Positions 1 to 7,242 of a stretch of DNA of 64,000 bases are shown piece by piece. The translations under genes were made by a program, and so were the position numbers. A model generated the notes under the pieces. It searched no databases, had not been told where the DNA came from, and saw only the letters and a program-made list of their open reading frames with translations. The stretch's first letter is position 1; every line of letters begins with the position of its first letter. The DNA is taken from contig NZ_LMET01000001.1 in assembly GCF_001426485.1 (NCBI RefSeq), positions 1,974,505 to 2,038,504 of the forward strand. Reading direction: 5' to 3'. The stretch is from Aeromicrobium sp. Root472D3 (lineage in GTDB: Bacteria; Actinomycetota; Actinomycetes; Propionibacteriales; Nocardioidaceae).

Positions 1-367
1 CGCGGTGCCGACGGCGCGCAACGGCCTGGCGGTCGACGCGTGGACGATCCGCACCCTGGGCGATCTCGCCGGTGTGGGCCGGGCCCGACGGCTGATGCTG
101 GCGGCGGAGTCGCTGGGACGCGACGAGGCGCTGGCGTGCGGCCTGGCCGATCGTGCGGGCACCGTCGACGACGCGATCGCGTGGGCGCACGAGATCGCCG
201 CCTTCGCGCCGCTGACGCTGGCGCACAACAAGCTCGTCCTGAACGGGACGACCGCCGACGACGCCGCGATCGAGAAGAGCTTCGCCGACGTGTGGGCCAG
301 CGACGACGTGCAGGAGGCCGCCCTGGCCCGCTCCGAGCGCCGCGCGCCGGTCTTCAGGGGGCGTTGA
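1..367 (+). CDS. Enoyl-CoA hydratase/isomerase family protein, C-terminal part (5' end outside window)
   Basis: The reading frame is open from the first bases of the window and ends with TGA at 365-367, so about 121 residues of the C-terminal half are visible. The segment LMLAAESLGRDEALACGLAD is the typical crotonase region after the second oxyanion-hole motif, and PLTLAHNKLVLNG fits the C-terminal helices that pack the trimer. Crotonase-fold enzymes hydrate or isomerise acyl-CoA double bonds in the cytoplasm, usually in fatty-acid or aromatic degradation. The catalytic residues lie upstream of the window, so the exact substrate cannot be judged. Its stop overlaps the next start (TGATG), so the two are probably translated together. 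Confidence 0.8.
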   Translation, partial: AVPTARNGLAVDAWTIRTLGDLAGVGRARRLMLAAESLGRDEALACGLADRAGTVDDAIAWAHEIAAFAPLTLAHNKLVLNGTTADDAAIEKSFADVWASDDVQEAALARSERRAPVFRGR

Positions 368-822
368 TGACGAGCCTGGTGTTCCGCCTCCTCGACCACC
401 ACGTGATCTCCGGGCTGGCCGACGACCTCGCGGTCGCCGACGACCGGGGGACGGTGTCGTACGCCCAGCTGCTGCACGAGTCGGCGTGCATCGCCGCGGG
501 TTTGCACCACATGGGCGTCGACGCCGGCACGGCGATCGTCCTGGACGGCCTCCACGGGCGCGACCTGGTCACCGCGGTGACGGCGTGCGCGCGGATCGGG
601 GCGGTGCCGGCCGCCTCGGGAGACTTCCGCCTGGTGGGGAGCCCCCCGGTGCTGCACGCGCCGGGCACGGAGGTCACCTGGGACGTCCTCGACAAGGCCG
701 GTCGCACCGAACCGCACACGGCCCCCGACCGCGACGAAGAAGGCTACGAACCAACCCTCCGCGCGTCGTACGGCACCATCATCGAGACCCTCGAATCAGG
801 CGGAACCGTGCAGGCACACTGA
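367..822 (+). CDS. Short AMP-binding (ANL superfamily) N-terminal-like protein
   Basis: A 151-residue protein whose start overlaps the upstream stop (TGATG at 365-369). Residues 28-85 (including VSYAQLLHESACIAAGLHHM and TAVTACARIGAVPA) resemble the beginning of acyl-CoA synthetases. The family's P-loop (YTSGTTG-type), adenylate-binding and hinge motifs are absent, and the length is under one third of a normal synthetase. It cannot be an active ligase by itself. It could be a decayed synthetase, a stand-alone regulatory or scaffold domain, or a small actinobacterial family coupled to the enoyl-CoA hydratase. The frame stays intact to a clean stop, which argues against recent random decay. The function is unknown. 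Confidence 0.55.
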   Translation: MTSLVFRLLDHHVISGLADDLAVADDRGTVSYAQLLHESACIAAGLHHMGVDAGTAIVLDGLHGRDLVTAVTACARIGAVPAASGDFRLVGSPPVLHAPGTEVTWDVLDKAGRTEPHTAPDRDEEGYEPTLRASYGTIIETLESGGTVQAH

Positions 823-873
823 ACCCAGCGTCCCGACCAACGGTCGACCGAGCGCAGCGAGGGAGACAGGTGT

Positions 874-888
874 CCGGGCGCAGCCCGG
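874..888. terminator. Small hairpin between convergent genes
   Basis: CCGGGC, a GCA loop and GCCCGG form a 6-bp stem between the AMP-binding fragment (+) and the Lrp gene (-). It has no T tract, so it is only a candidate bidirectional terminator. The surrounding 823-935 spacer also repeats GCGAGGGACGAG-like words but encodes nothing recognisable. Confidence 0.3.
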
Positions 889-935
889 CCGCGCCGAGGG
901 ACGAGGCGCGGGCGAGAACGGCGAGGGACGAGCCG

Positions 936-1415
936 TTATCGCACACCCCAGGCGTACGTCTGCTTCTCGAGCCGCAGGTAGACGAAGGTCTCGGTCGCGA
1001 CGACGCGGTCGAGGGCACCGATCTGGGCCGAGACGATGTCGAGGAGCTCGTCGTCGCTCTCGGCGACGATCTCGGCGAGGATGTCGAAGCGTCCGGTCGT
1101 GATGACGATGTAGTCGAGCTGGTGCATCGTGGCGAGCTCGGCGGCGACCTCGCGGATGTTGCCGTTGACCTTGATGCCGATCATGGCCTGCCGGGCGAAG
1201 CCCATCTGGAGGGGGTCGGTGACGGCGACGACCTGCATGACGCCGCTGTCGATGAGCTTCTGCACGCGGTGGCGGACGGCGGCCTCGGACAGTCCGACGT
1301 CCTTGGCGATCGCCGAGTACGACAGCCGGCCGTCGTCCTGGAGCAGCTCGATGATGCGCTTGGCGGTGTCGTCGAGGCTCTGCCCTCGCGCGGCCACGGG
1401 CTTGCGGTCGGTCAT
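936..1415 (-). CDS. Lrp/AsnC family transcriptional regulator
   Basis: A 159-residue cytoplasmic regulator. Residues 10-65 form the AsnC-type winged helix-turn-helix (DDTAKRIIELLQDDGRLSYS, then LSEAAVRHRVQKLIDSG). The rest is the alpha-beta RAM/ligand domain with the GRFDILAEIVAESDDEL stretch. Family members are octamers that sense amino acids or related amines. The gene is divergent from the polyamine transporter operon, and a spaced inverted repeat lies between them (1468-1513); the same repeat precedes the aminotransferase and amine oxidase, so this is the likeliest local regulator. The start at 1415 is chosen because CACAAT lies 7 bases upstream (leaderless pattern). A start at 1424 would add MSV. 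Confidence 0.85.
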   Translation of the reverse strand: MTDRKPVAARGQSLDDTAKRIIELLQDDGRLSYSAIAKDVGLSEAAVRHRVQKLIDSGVMQVVAVTDPLQMGFARQAMIGIKVNGNIREVAAELATMHQLDYIVITTGRFDILAEIVAESDDELLDIVSAQIGALDRVVATETFVYLRLEKQTYAWGVR

Positions 1416-1422
1416 GACGGAC

Positions 1423-1428
1423 ATTGTG
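1423..1428 (-). promoter_or_regulatory. Leaderless-type -10 hexamer for the Lrp gene
   Basis: CACAAT on the minus strand, 7 bases before the ATG at 1415. No Shine-Dalgarno sequence is seen. Transcription would begin at or next to the start codon. Confidence 0.45.
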
Positions 1429-1467
1429 CCGTACAGGCCGCCGATGAACAGGCCAGCGCGCCGATGG

Positions 1468-1513
1468 CAACGGTTTCGTGAGCGAAACACACTCTTAACA
1501 GCGGAATCCCTTG
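1468..1513. promoter_or_regulatory. Putative operator, inverted repeat shared with 7137-7182
   Basis: The arms are CAACGGTTT (1468-1476) and AATCCCTTG (1505-1513), separated by 28 bases. The intergenic region at 7104-7242 carries CAAGGGATT and AATCCGTTG with the same 28-base gap. The second arm is embedded in CGGAATCC(C/G)TTGT in both. The arms are near reverse complements of each other, as expected for a dimeric or octameric regulator such as the adjacent Lrp protein. A smaller palindrome GTTTCG-TGAG-CGAAAC (1473-1488) overlaps it. Confidence 0.55.
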
Positions 1514-1568
1514 TGCTGAGGCCGCGATGTTGCGAGTATTCGTGAACACGACGAAGTGAGGGTGGCGC

Positions 1569-2729
1569 ATGGCGGGTGTCGACCGGCGGACGGTGCTGAA
1601 GGGTCTCGGTGGAGCGGCGGGCCTGGGGGTCAGCGGATTCCTGCTGACCCGGTTCGACACGCCCGACCAGAAGCAGGATCCCACCCGGCGCATGGCCACG
1701 GACGTCTCGGCCTCCGACCGGTCGCTGGTGTTCAGCAACTGGCCCGAGTACATCGACGAGGACGACGGCGACTACGTCTCGACGCTGACGCAGTTCGAGA
1801 AGGACACCGGCATCTCGGTGCGGTACACCGCCGACGTCAACGACAACAACGAGTTCTTCGCCAAGGTGAAGAACCAGCTCGGCTCGGGCACGTCGTCCAA
1901 GCGCGACCTGTTCGCGCTGACGGACTGGATGGCGGCCCGCATGATCCAGGTGGGGTGGATCCAGAAGCTCGACGCGGCCAAGGTCCCCAACCTGCACGCC
2001 AACATCATCGACTCGCTCAAGTCGCCCGAGTGGGACCCGGGTCGTGACTACTCGGCACCGTGGCAGAGCGGTCTGACCGGCATCGCGTACAACAAGTCCA
2101 AGGTCGGCGAGATCAAGTCGTTCGAGGAGCTGCTGACCCGCAAGGACCTCAAGGGCCGGATCTCCCTGCTGACCGAGATGCGCGACACGATGGGCTTCCT
2201 CGTCATGATCGGCGGGGGAGACCCCGAGAACTTCACCGACGCCGAGTGGCAGGACGCCGTCGAGCTGCTGAAGAAGACGCGACGCGACGGTCAGGTGCGC
2301 TCGTTCTCGGGCAACGAGTACGTCCAGGACCTCGCGTCCGGCAATATCCTGGCGTGCGAGGCGTGGTCGGGCGACATCGCGAACTCCGGTGACGAGAACC
2401 TCGTCTGGATCCCGCCGGAGGAGGGGATCATGATCTGGGCCGACAACATGCTCGTGCCCAACCTCGCGACCCACCAGGACAACGCCGAGGCGTGGATCAA
2501 CTACTACTACGAGCCCGAGGTCGCCGCGAAGCTCGCCGCGTACAACAGCTACATCTGTCCGGTGAAGGGCGCCCAGGAGGCGATGCAGGACGTCGACCCT
2601 GAGCAGGTCGAGAACGAGCTGATCTTCCCGACAGAGGCGACCCTGTCGAAGACCCACCGATTCATGGCGCTCGACGAGGCCACGATGCGAACCTACGAAG
2701 GGGACTACGCCGATGTCACAGGTGCATGA
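1569..2729 (+). CDS. Polyamine-type ABC transporter substrate-binding protein (PotD/PotF-like)
   Basis: A 386-residue extracellular binding protein. The N-terminus has a twin-arginine motif (DRRTVLKGLGG) followed by a hydrophobic stretch, which predicts Tat export of a folded protein. There is no lipobox cysteine. The mature part begins like PotD/PotF proteins (FSNWPEYIDEDD, then the KDTGISVRY region) and continues through WQSGLTGIAYN and ACEAWSGDIA. Family members capture spermidine, putrescine or related compounds and deliver them to a PotBC permease; the exact ligand cannot be read from sequence. GTGAGGG just upstream serves as the ribosome binding site. It overlaps the ATPase gene by 17 bases and heads a four-gene operon. 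Confidence 0.88.
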   Translation: MAGVDRRTVLKGLGGAAGLGVSGFLLTRFDTPDQKQDPTRRMATDVSASDRSLVFSNWPEYIDEDDGDYVSTLTQFEKDTGISVRYTADVNDNNEFFAKVKNQLGSGTSSKRDLFALTDWMAARMIQVGWIQKLDAAKVPNLHANIIDSLKSPEWDPGRDYSAPWQSGLTGIAYNKSKVGEIKSFEELLTRKDLKGRISLLTEMRDTMGFLVMIGGGDPENFTDAEWQDAVELLKKTRRDGQVRSFSGNEYVQDLASGNILACEAWSGDIANSGDENLVWIPPEEGIMIWADNMLVPNLATHQDNAEAWINYYYEPEVAAKLAAYNSYICPVKGAQEAMQDVDPEQVENELIFPTEATLSKTHRFMALDEATMRTYEGDYADVTGA

Positions 2730-3873
2730 GGCCGCGCCGCGCGCCGCTGGGGGGCCCGACGGCTCGCGAGACCTGAAGCTGTCGCAGCTGACCAAGGAGT
2801 ACTCGACCTTCACGGCCGTGAAGTCGCTCGACCTGGTGGTGCCGCAGGGGCAGTTCTTCGCCCTGCTGGGCCCGTCGGGCTGCGGCAAGACCACGACGTT
2901 GCGCATGGTCGCCGGGCTCGACACGCCGACGTCGGGCACGATCCACCTCGGCGACACCGAGATCACGTACGAGAAGCCGTACCGGCGTCCGGTCAACACG
3001 GTGTTCCAGAACTACGCGTTATTCCCGCACCTCAACATCGCCGACAACGTCGCGTTCGGCCTCAAGCGACGCGGCGTCAAGGACGTCAAGCAGCAGGTCG
3101 CCGACATGCTCGAGCTGGTCGAGCTGACGTCGCAGGCGCACAAGAAGCCGACGCAGATGTCAGGCGGTCAGCAGCAGCGCGTCGCGCTGGCGCGGGCGCT
3201 GATCAACAAGCCCGAGGTGCTGCTGCTCGACGAGCCCCTGGGCGCGCTCGACCTGAAGCTGCGGCGCGGCATGCAGCTCGAGCTCAAGCGCATCCAGACC
3301 GAGGTCGGCCTGACGTTCGTGCACGTCACGCACGACCAGGAGGAGGCCATGACGATGGCCGACACGATCGCGGTCATGAACCAGGGCGTCATCGAGCAGA
3401 TGGGGGCGCCGAGCCAGCTGTACGAGAACCCCCGCACGACGTTCGTCGCCAACTTCCTGGGCCAGTCCAACCTCATCGCCGGCGAGATCGAGGGTCGCGA
3501 GGGCGACCACGTGACGGTGCGGGTGCAGGGCGCCCTCGCCTCGGTGCCGGGCGACCGCGCGCACTCCGACTCCGGCAAGGGCTGGCTCGGCATCCGTCCC
3601 GAGAAGGTGCTGATCGCCGAGGCCGGTCACCCGATCGACGCGCCCGGCGACGTCATCACGGGCGGCTACGTCACCGACGTCAGCTTCGTCGGCGTCAGCA
3701 CGCAGTACTCCGTCATGATGCCGTGGGGACAGGAGCTCACGGTCTTCGAGCAGAACACCGGTGCCCGGTCGATGCTCCCGGTCGGCACCAAGGTCGACGT
3801 GTCGTGGCGGCCCGAGTTCGCGTTCCTGCTCGACGCGAGCCAGGACGCCAAGGCCGGGATCGAGGACGACTAG
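2713..3873 (+). CDS. potA: Polyamine-type ABC transporter ATP-binding protein (PotA-like)
   Basis: A 386-residue ATPase that powers uptake through the PotB/PotC-like permeases encoded next to it. Walker A GPSGCGKTT is near residue 54, the signature SGGQQQRVALARAL near 150, and Walker B LLLLDEP near 170. The following GALD and the VTHDQEEAMTM switch histidine are intact. After residue 240 comes a TOBE-type regulatory domain (GIRPEKVLI), normal for this importer family. The start lies inside the binding-protein gene, and the stop TAG overlaps the GTG of the next gene by one base, so the four subunits are translationally coupled. Confidence 0.9.
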   Translation: MSQVHEAAPRAAGGPDGSRDLKLSQLTKEYSTFTAVKSLDLVVPQGQFFALLGPSGCGKTTTLRMVAGLDTPTSGTIHLGDTEITYEKPYRRPVNTVFQNYALFPHLNIADNVAFGLKRRGVKDVKQQVADMLELVELTSQAHKKPTQMSGGQQQRVALARALINKPEVLLLDEPLGALDLKLRRGMQLELKRIQTEVGLTFVHVTHDQEEAMTMADTIAVMNQGVIEQMGAPSQLYENPRTTFVANFLGQSNLIAGEIEGREGDHVTVRVQGALASVPGDRAHSDSGKGWLGIRPEKVLIAEAGHPIDAPGDVITGGYVTDVSFVGVSTQYSVMMPWGQELTVFEQNTGARSMLPVGTKVDVSWRPEFAFLLDASQDAKAGIEDD

Positions 3874-4784
3874 TGGCGACCCTGGACGAGGTGGCCGCCC
3901 CCCAGCGCCGCACCAAGCGCAAGCTGACCGGCTACTGGCTGATCCTGCCCGGTGCCATCTGGCTGCTGGTGTTCTTCGTCGTCCCGTTCTACTCGCTCGT
4001 GGCGTCGAGCCTGTTCGACCCCGACGGCTCGGTGCTGACGGGCTACGAGATGACGTGGCACGTCGGCAACTACTGGGACGCGTTCGACCAGTACAAGGGC
4101 CAGCTCGGCCGCTCGCTGCTGTACGCCGGCATCGCGACGGCCCTGTGCCTGGTGATCGGCTACGTCCTGGCCTACGCGATCGCGTTCAAGGCGGGGCGCT
4201 GGAAGAACCTGATGCTGGTGCTGGTCATCGCACCGTTCTTCACCAGCTTCCTGCTGCGCACCCTGTCGTGGAAGCTGATCCTGGCCGACGACGGCTGGGT
4301 CGTGGGCGTCGCGCAGGCGATCCACCTGACCGACCTGCTGAACCTCGTGGGCCTGACGACGACCGACGACCGTCTGCTCGCGACGCCGTTCGCGGTCATC
4401 GCGGGCCTGACCTACAACTTCCTGCCGTTCATGGTGCTGCCGCTCTACGCGAGCCTCGAGAAGGTCGACGTGCGCCTGATCGAGGCGGCCGGCGACCTCT
4501 ACGCATCCCCCATGCGGGGATTCTTCAAGGTCACGTTCCCGCTGTCGCTGCCCGGCGTCGTGGCCGGCACGCTGCTGACGTTCATCCCGGCGGCCGGCGA
4601 CTACGTCAACGCGCAGCTGCTCGGCAGCACCAACACCAAGATGATCGGCAACTCGATCCAGAGCCTGTTCACGACGCAGCTCGACTACGCCACGGCCGGC
4701 GCGCTGTCGGTCATCCTCATGGTCATCATCGTGGCCGCCGTCATGGCCTACGTCCGCACCGCAGGAACGGAGGAGCTCGTATGA
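3873..4784 (+). CDS. potB: Polyamine-type ABC transporter permease (PotB-like)
   Basis: A 303-residue inner-membrane permease with about six hydrophobic helices; the first (YWLILPGAIWLLVFFVVPFY) is near residue 15. The cytoplasmic EAA loop that docks on the ATPase is visible as EAAGDLYASP followed by FPLSLPG. The GTG start at 3873 overlaps the potA-like stop (TAGTG), so translation is coupled; longer upstream frames would run inside the ATPase gene and are not credible. The stop overlaps the ATG of the second permease (ATGA). Together with its neighbour it forms the heterodimeric channel. Confidence 0.88.
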   Translation: MATLDEVAAPQRRTKRKLTGYWLILPGAIWLLVFFVVPFYSLVASSLFDPDGSVLTGYEMTWHVGNYWDAFDQYKGQLGRSLLYAGIATALCLVIGYVLAYAIAFKAGRWKNLMLVLVIAPFFTSFLLRTLSWKLILADDGWVVGVAQAIHLTDLLNLVGLTTTDDRLLATPFAVIAGLTYNFLPFMVLPLYASLEKVDVRLIEAAGDLYASPMRGFFKVTFPLSLPGVVAGTLLTFIPAAGDYVNAQLLGSTNTKMIGNSIQSLFTTQLDYATAGALSVILMVIIVAAVMAYVRTAGTEELV

Positions 4785-5596
4785 CCCGCGCGCGCCGCTG
4801 GATCGGCGAGCACCTCGTCCTCGGACTCGGGATGCTCGTGCTGGCCTACACGTTCGTGCCGATCGCGATCGTCGTGCTGATGAGCTTCAACGACAGCAGC
4901 CAGTCGCGCAACGTGTACAAGTTCCAGCAGTTCACGTGGGACAACTGGCTGCACCCGGGCGGCTGGGCGGACGGCATGGCCGACTCGGTGTGGCTGAGCA
5001 TCCGCATCGCCCTGCTGGCGACGCTCGCGGCGACGTTCCTCGGCACGCTGGCGGCCTTCGCGCTCGTCCGGCACCGGTTCGCCGGTCGGTCGGCCGCGAA
5101 CCTGATCATCTTCCTGCCGATGGCCTCGCCCGAGATCGTGATGGGGTCGTCGCTGCTGGCGCTGTTCGTGTCGACCAGCATCATCCCGCTGGGGTTCTGG
5201 ACGATCCTGATCGCGCACATCATGTTCTGCCTGTCGTTCGTGATCGTCACGGTCAAGGCCAGGTTGAGCGGCCTCAACGACAACCTCGAGCAGGCCGCGA
5301 TGGACCTGTACGCGACGGAGGCCCAGACGTTCTGGCGGGTGACGTTCCCGCTCGTCCTGCCCGGCATCATCGGTGCGGCGCTGCTGAGCTTCTCGCTGTC
5401 GTTCGACGACTTCATCATCACGAACCTCAACTCCGGCCAGGAGGTGACGTTCCCGATGTTCGTCTACGGCGCCAACCAGCGCGGCGTCCCGATGGAGGTC
5501 AACGTGATCGGCACCGCGATGTTCGTCATCTCCATCGCCTTCGTCCTCGGCAACGAGATCGTGCGCCGGCGCCAGGAGAAGGCCCTCGCCCGCTGA
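4781..5596 (+). CDS. potC: Polyamine-type ABC transporter permease (PotC-like)
   Basis: A 271-residue permease with about six membrane segments. The EAA loop QAAMDLYATE and the SFSLSFDDFIIT segment are characteristic of PotC. It overlaps the PotB-like gene by four bases (ATGA) and has a ribosome binding site (GGAACGGAGGAG) just upstream. It is the last gene of the transporter operon and is followed by three consecutive hairpins before the convergent aminotransferase gene. Confidence 0.88.
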   Translation: MTRARRWIGEHLVLGLGMLVLAYTFVPIAIVVLMSFNDSSQSRNVYKFQQFTWDNWLHPGGWADGMADSVWLSIRIALLATLAATFLGTLAAFALVRHRFAGRSAANLIIFLPMASPEIVMGSSLLALFVSTSIIPLGFWTILIAHIMFCLSFVIVTVKARLSGLNDNLEQAAMDLYATEAQTFWRVTFPLVLPGIIGAALLSFSLSFDDFIITNLNSGQEVTFPMFVYGANQRGVPMEVNVIGTAMFVISIAFVLGNEIVRRRQEKALAR

Positions 5597-5603
5597 CGGG
5601 TCG

Positions 5604-5694
5604 GTCTACCACGGGACCGTGGTAGACACTGTCCGCCCGGGGGATGCTTCCCCCGGGCGGACGCGGTTCACCACGGGACCGTGGTGAACCGCGT
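5604..5694. terminator. Three tandem hairpins between convergent genes
   Basis: The hairpins are 5604-5627 (11-bp arms, GA centre), 5631-5662 (13-bp arms around ATGCTT) and 5661-5694 (16-bp arms, GA centre). The outer two share the palindromic core ACCACGGGACCGTGGT. All stems are perfect. They fill almost the whole space between the PotC-like gene (+) and the aminotransferase (-), so they most likely act as a bidirectional terminator, though the repeated core could also bind a protein. Confidence 0.65.
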
Positions 5695-5702
5695 GGGGCG
5701 GG

Positions 5703-7103
5703 TCAGATCAGGCCCTGGGCCTCGGTGAGGACGCTGCGCAGGATCTGCTCGATCTCGTCGAAGTGCGACTGGTCGGCGATCAGCGGCGGCGCGAGCTGGA
5801 TGACCGGGTCGCCCCGGTCGTCGGCGCGGCAGTACAGGCCGTTGTCGAACAGCGCCCGCGACAGGAACCCGCGCAGCAGCTTCTCGGACTCGACGTCGTC
5901 GAAGGTCTCCTTGGTCGCCTTGTCCTTGACGAGCTCGATGCCGTAGAAGTAGCCGTCGCCGCGGACGTCGCCGACCAGGTCGAGGTCGAGCAGCTTCTCG
6001 AGCGTCGAGCGGAACGCCCCCTCGTTGCGCAGCACGTGCCCGTTGAGGTCCTCGCGCTCGAAGATGTCGAGGTTGGCCATCGCGACGGCTGCCGAGACGG
6101 GGTGGCCGCCGAACGTGTAGCCGTGCGCGAACGACGCGTTGCCCTTCAGGAACGGCTCCATCAGCCGGTCGGACGCGATCATGGCGCCCAGCGGCGAGTA
6201 CCCGGACGTGAGCCCCTTGGCGCACGTGATGATGTCGGGCTGGTAGCCGAACTTGGTCGCGCCGAACATCTCGCCGAGTCGTCCGAACGCGCAGATGACC
6301 TCGTCGGAGACCAGCAGGACGTCGTGCTCGTCGCAGATCTCGCGGACGCGCTCGAAGTACCCCGGCGGGGGCGGGAAGCATCCGCCCGAGTTCTGGACGG
6401 GCTCGAGGAAGACCGCCGCGACGGTGTCGGCGCCCTCGGCGAGGATCGCGTCCTCGATGCGGTTCGCGGCCCAGCGCCCGAACGCCAGCTGCTGCTCCTT
6501 CTCGTCGGAGAAGCCGCCGAGCGACTCGTCGGGGGCGCGGTAGAAGTTGGTGTTGGGGACGTGCGACGTCGACGGCACGAGCGGCTCGAACATCGACTTC
6601 ATCGCCGGGATGCCGGTGATCGACAGGGCTCCGTGCGGCGTCCCGTGGTACGCGACCTGACGGCTGACGACCTTGGTCTTGGTGGGCTTGCCCGTCAGCT
6701 TGAAGTACTGCTTGGCCAGCTTCCACGCCGTCTCGACGGCCTCGCCGCCGCCCGTCGTGAAGAACACGCGGTTGAGGTCGCCCGGCGCGTACGCGGCGAT
6801 GCGCTCGGCGAGACGGATCGCGTGGGGGTGCGCGAACGTCCACAGGGGGAAGAACGCGAGCTCCTTGGCCTGCTTGGCGGCGGCCTCGGCGAGCTCCTCG
6901 CGACCGTGACCTGCCTGGACGACGAACAGCCCGGCCAGCCCGTCGAGGTACTTGCGACCCTGGGCGTCCCAGATGTGCATGCCGTCGCCCTTGACGATGA
7001 TCGGGATGTCGTGGGTGTCGTCGTAGCTCCCGTGACGCGAGAAGTGCATCCACAGGTGCCGCTTGCCGGCCTCCTGCAGGTGGTCGTGGTCGTCGATGCT
7101 CAT
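5703..7103 (-). CDS. Class III (fold type I PLP) aminotransferase, omega-amino acid/putrescine-pyruvate type
   Basis: A 466-residue cytoplasmic PLP enzyme. The PLP-binding motifs are TTGGGEAVETAWKLA near residue 115, SDEVICAFGRLG with the Asp that contacts the pyridine nitrogen, and the Schiff-base lysine in TCAKGLTSGYSPLGA near residue 296. The W-T-F-A-H-P segment and overall length match omega-transaminases (beta-alanine, GABA, putrescine or spermidine donors with pyruvate or oxoglutarate). Context with a polyamine importer and an amine oxidase favours diamine or polyamine catabolism. ATG at 7103 is preceded at 6 bases by GACAAT, so the mRNA is probably leaderless; longer upstream extensions cross the divergent promoter region. 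Confidence 0.85.
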   Translation of the reverse strand: MSIDDHDHLQEAGKRHLWMHFSRHGSYDDTHDIPIIVKGDGMHIWDAQGRKYLDGLAGLFVVQAGHGREELAEAAAKQAKELAFFPLWTFAHPHAIRLAERIAAYAPGDLNRVFFTTGGGEAVETAWKLAKQYFKLTGKPTKTKVVSRQVAYHGTPHGALSITGIPAMKSMFEPLVPSTSHVPNTNFYRAPDESLGGFSDEKEQQLAFGRWAANRIEDAILAEGADTVAAVFLEPVQNSGGCFPPPPGYFERVREICDEHDVLLVSDEVICAFGRLGEMFGATKFGYQPDIITCAKGLTSGYSPLGAMIASDRLMEPFLKGNASFAHGYTFGGHPVSAAVAMANLDIFEREDLNGHVLRNEGAFRSTLEKLLDLDLVGDVRGDGYFYGIELVKDKATKETFDDVESEKLLRGFLSRALFDNGLYCRADDRGDPVIQLAPPLIADQSHFDEIEQILRSVLTEAQGLI

Positions 7104-7109
7104 GGCCCC

Positions 7110-7115
7110 ATTGTC
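7110..7115 (-). promoter_or_regulatory. Leaderless-type -10 hexamer for the aminotransferase
   Basis: GACAAT on the minus strand, 6 bases before the ATG at 7103. No ribosome binding site is present between them. Confidence 0.5.
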
Positions 7116-7136
7116 AGGGGCGCAACGCATCGAAGA

Positions 7137-7182
7137 CAAGGGATTTCGTGGTGTCATCCAATGTTTACTTCGGAATCCGTTG
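7137..7182. promoter_or_regulatory. Putative operator, inverted repeat shared with 1468-1513
   Basis: The arms are CAAGGGATT (7137-7145) and AATCCGTTG (7174-7182), reverse complements except for one base, with a 28-base gap identical to the gap at 1468-1513. It lies between the divergent aminotransferase and amine oxidase genes, 22 bases upstream of the aminotransferase -10. This links both gene pairs to one regulator. Confidence 0.55.
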
Positions 7183-7242
7183 TTCAGTCGCGGTGACTGC
7201 GCTTGGATGGGAGGCTCACGGGGACGTGCGAGGAGGGGTGGG

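Noticed and set aside
1422-1424. ATG at 1424 as the Lrp start
   Set aside because: The ATG at 1415 has a -10 hexamer at the typical distance; the three extra residues are not needed by the fold.
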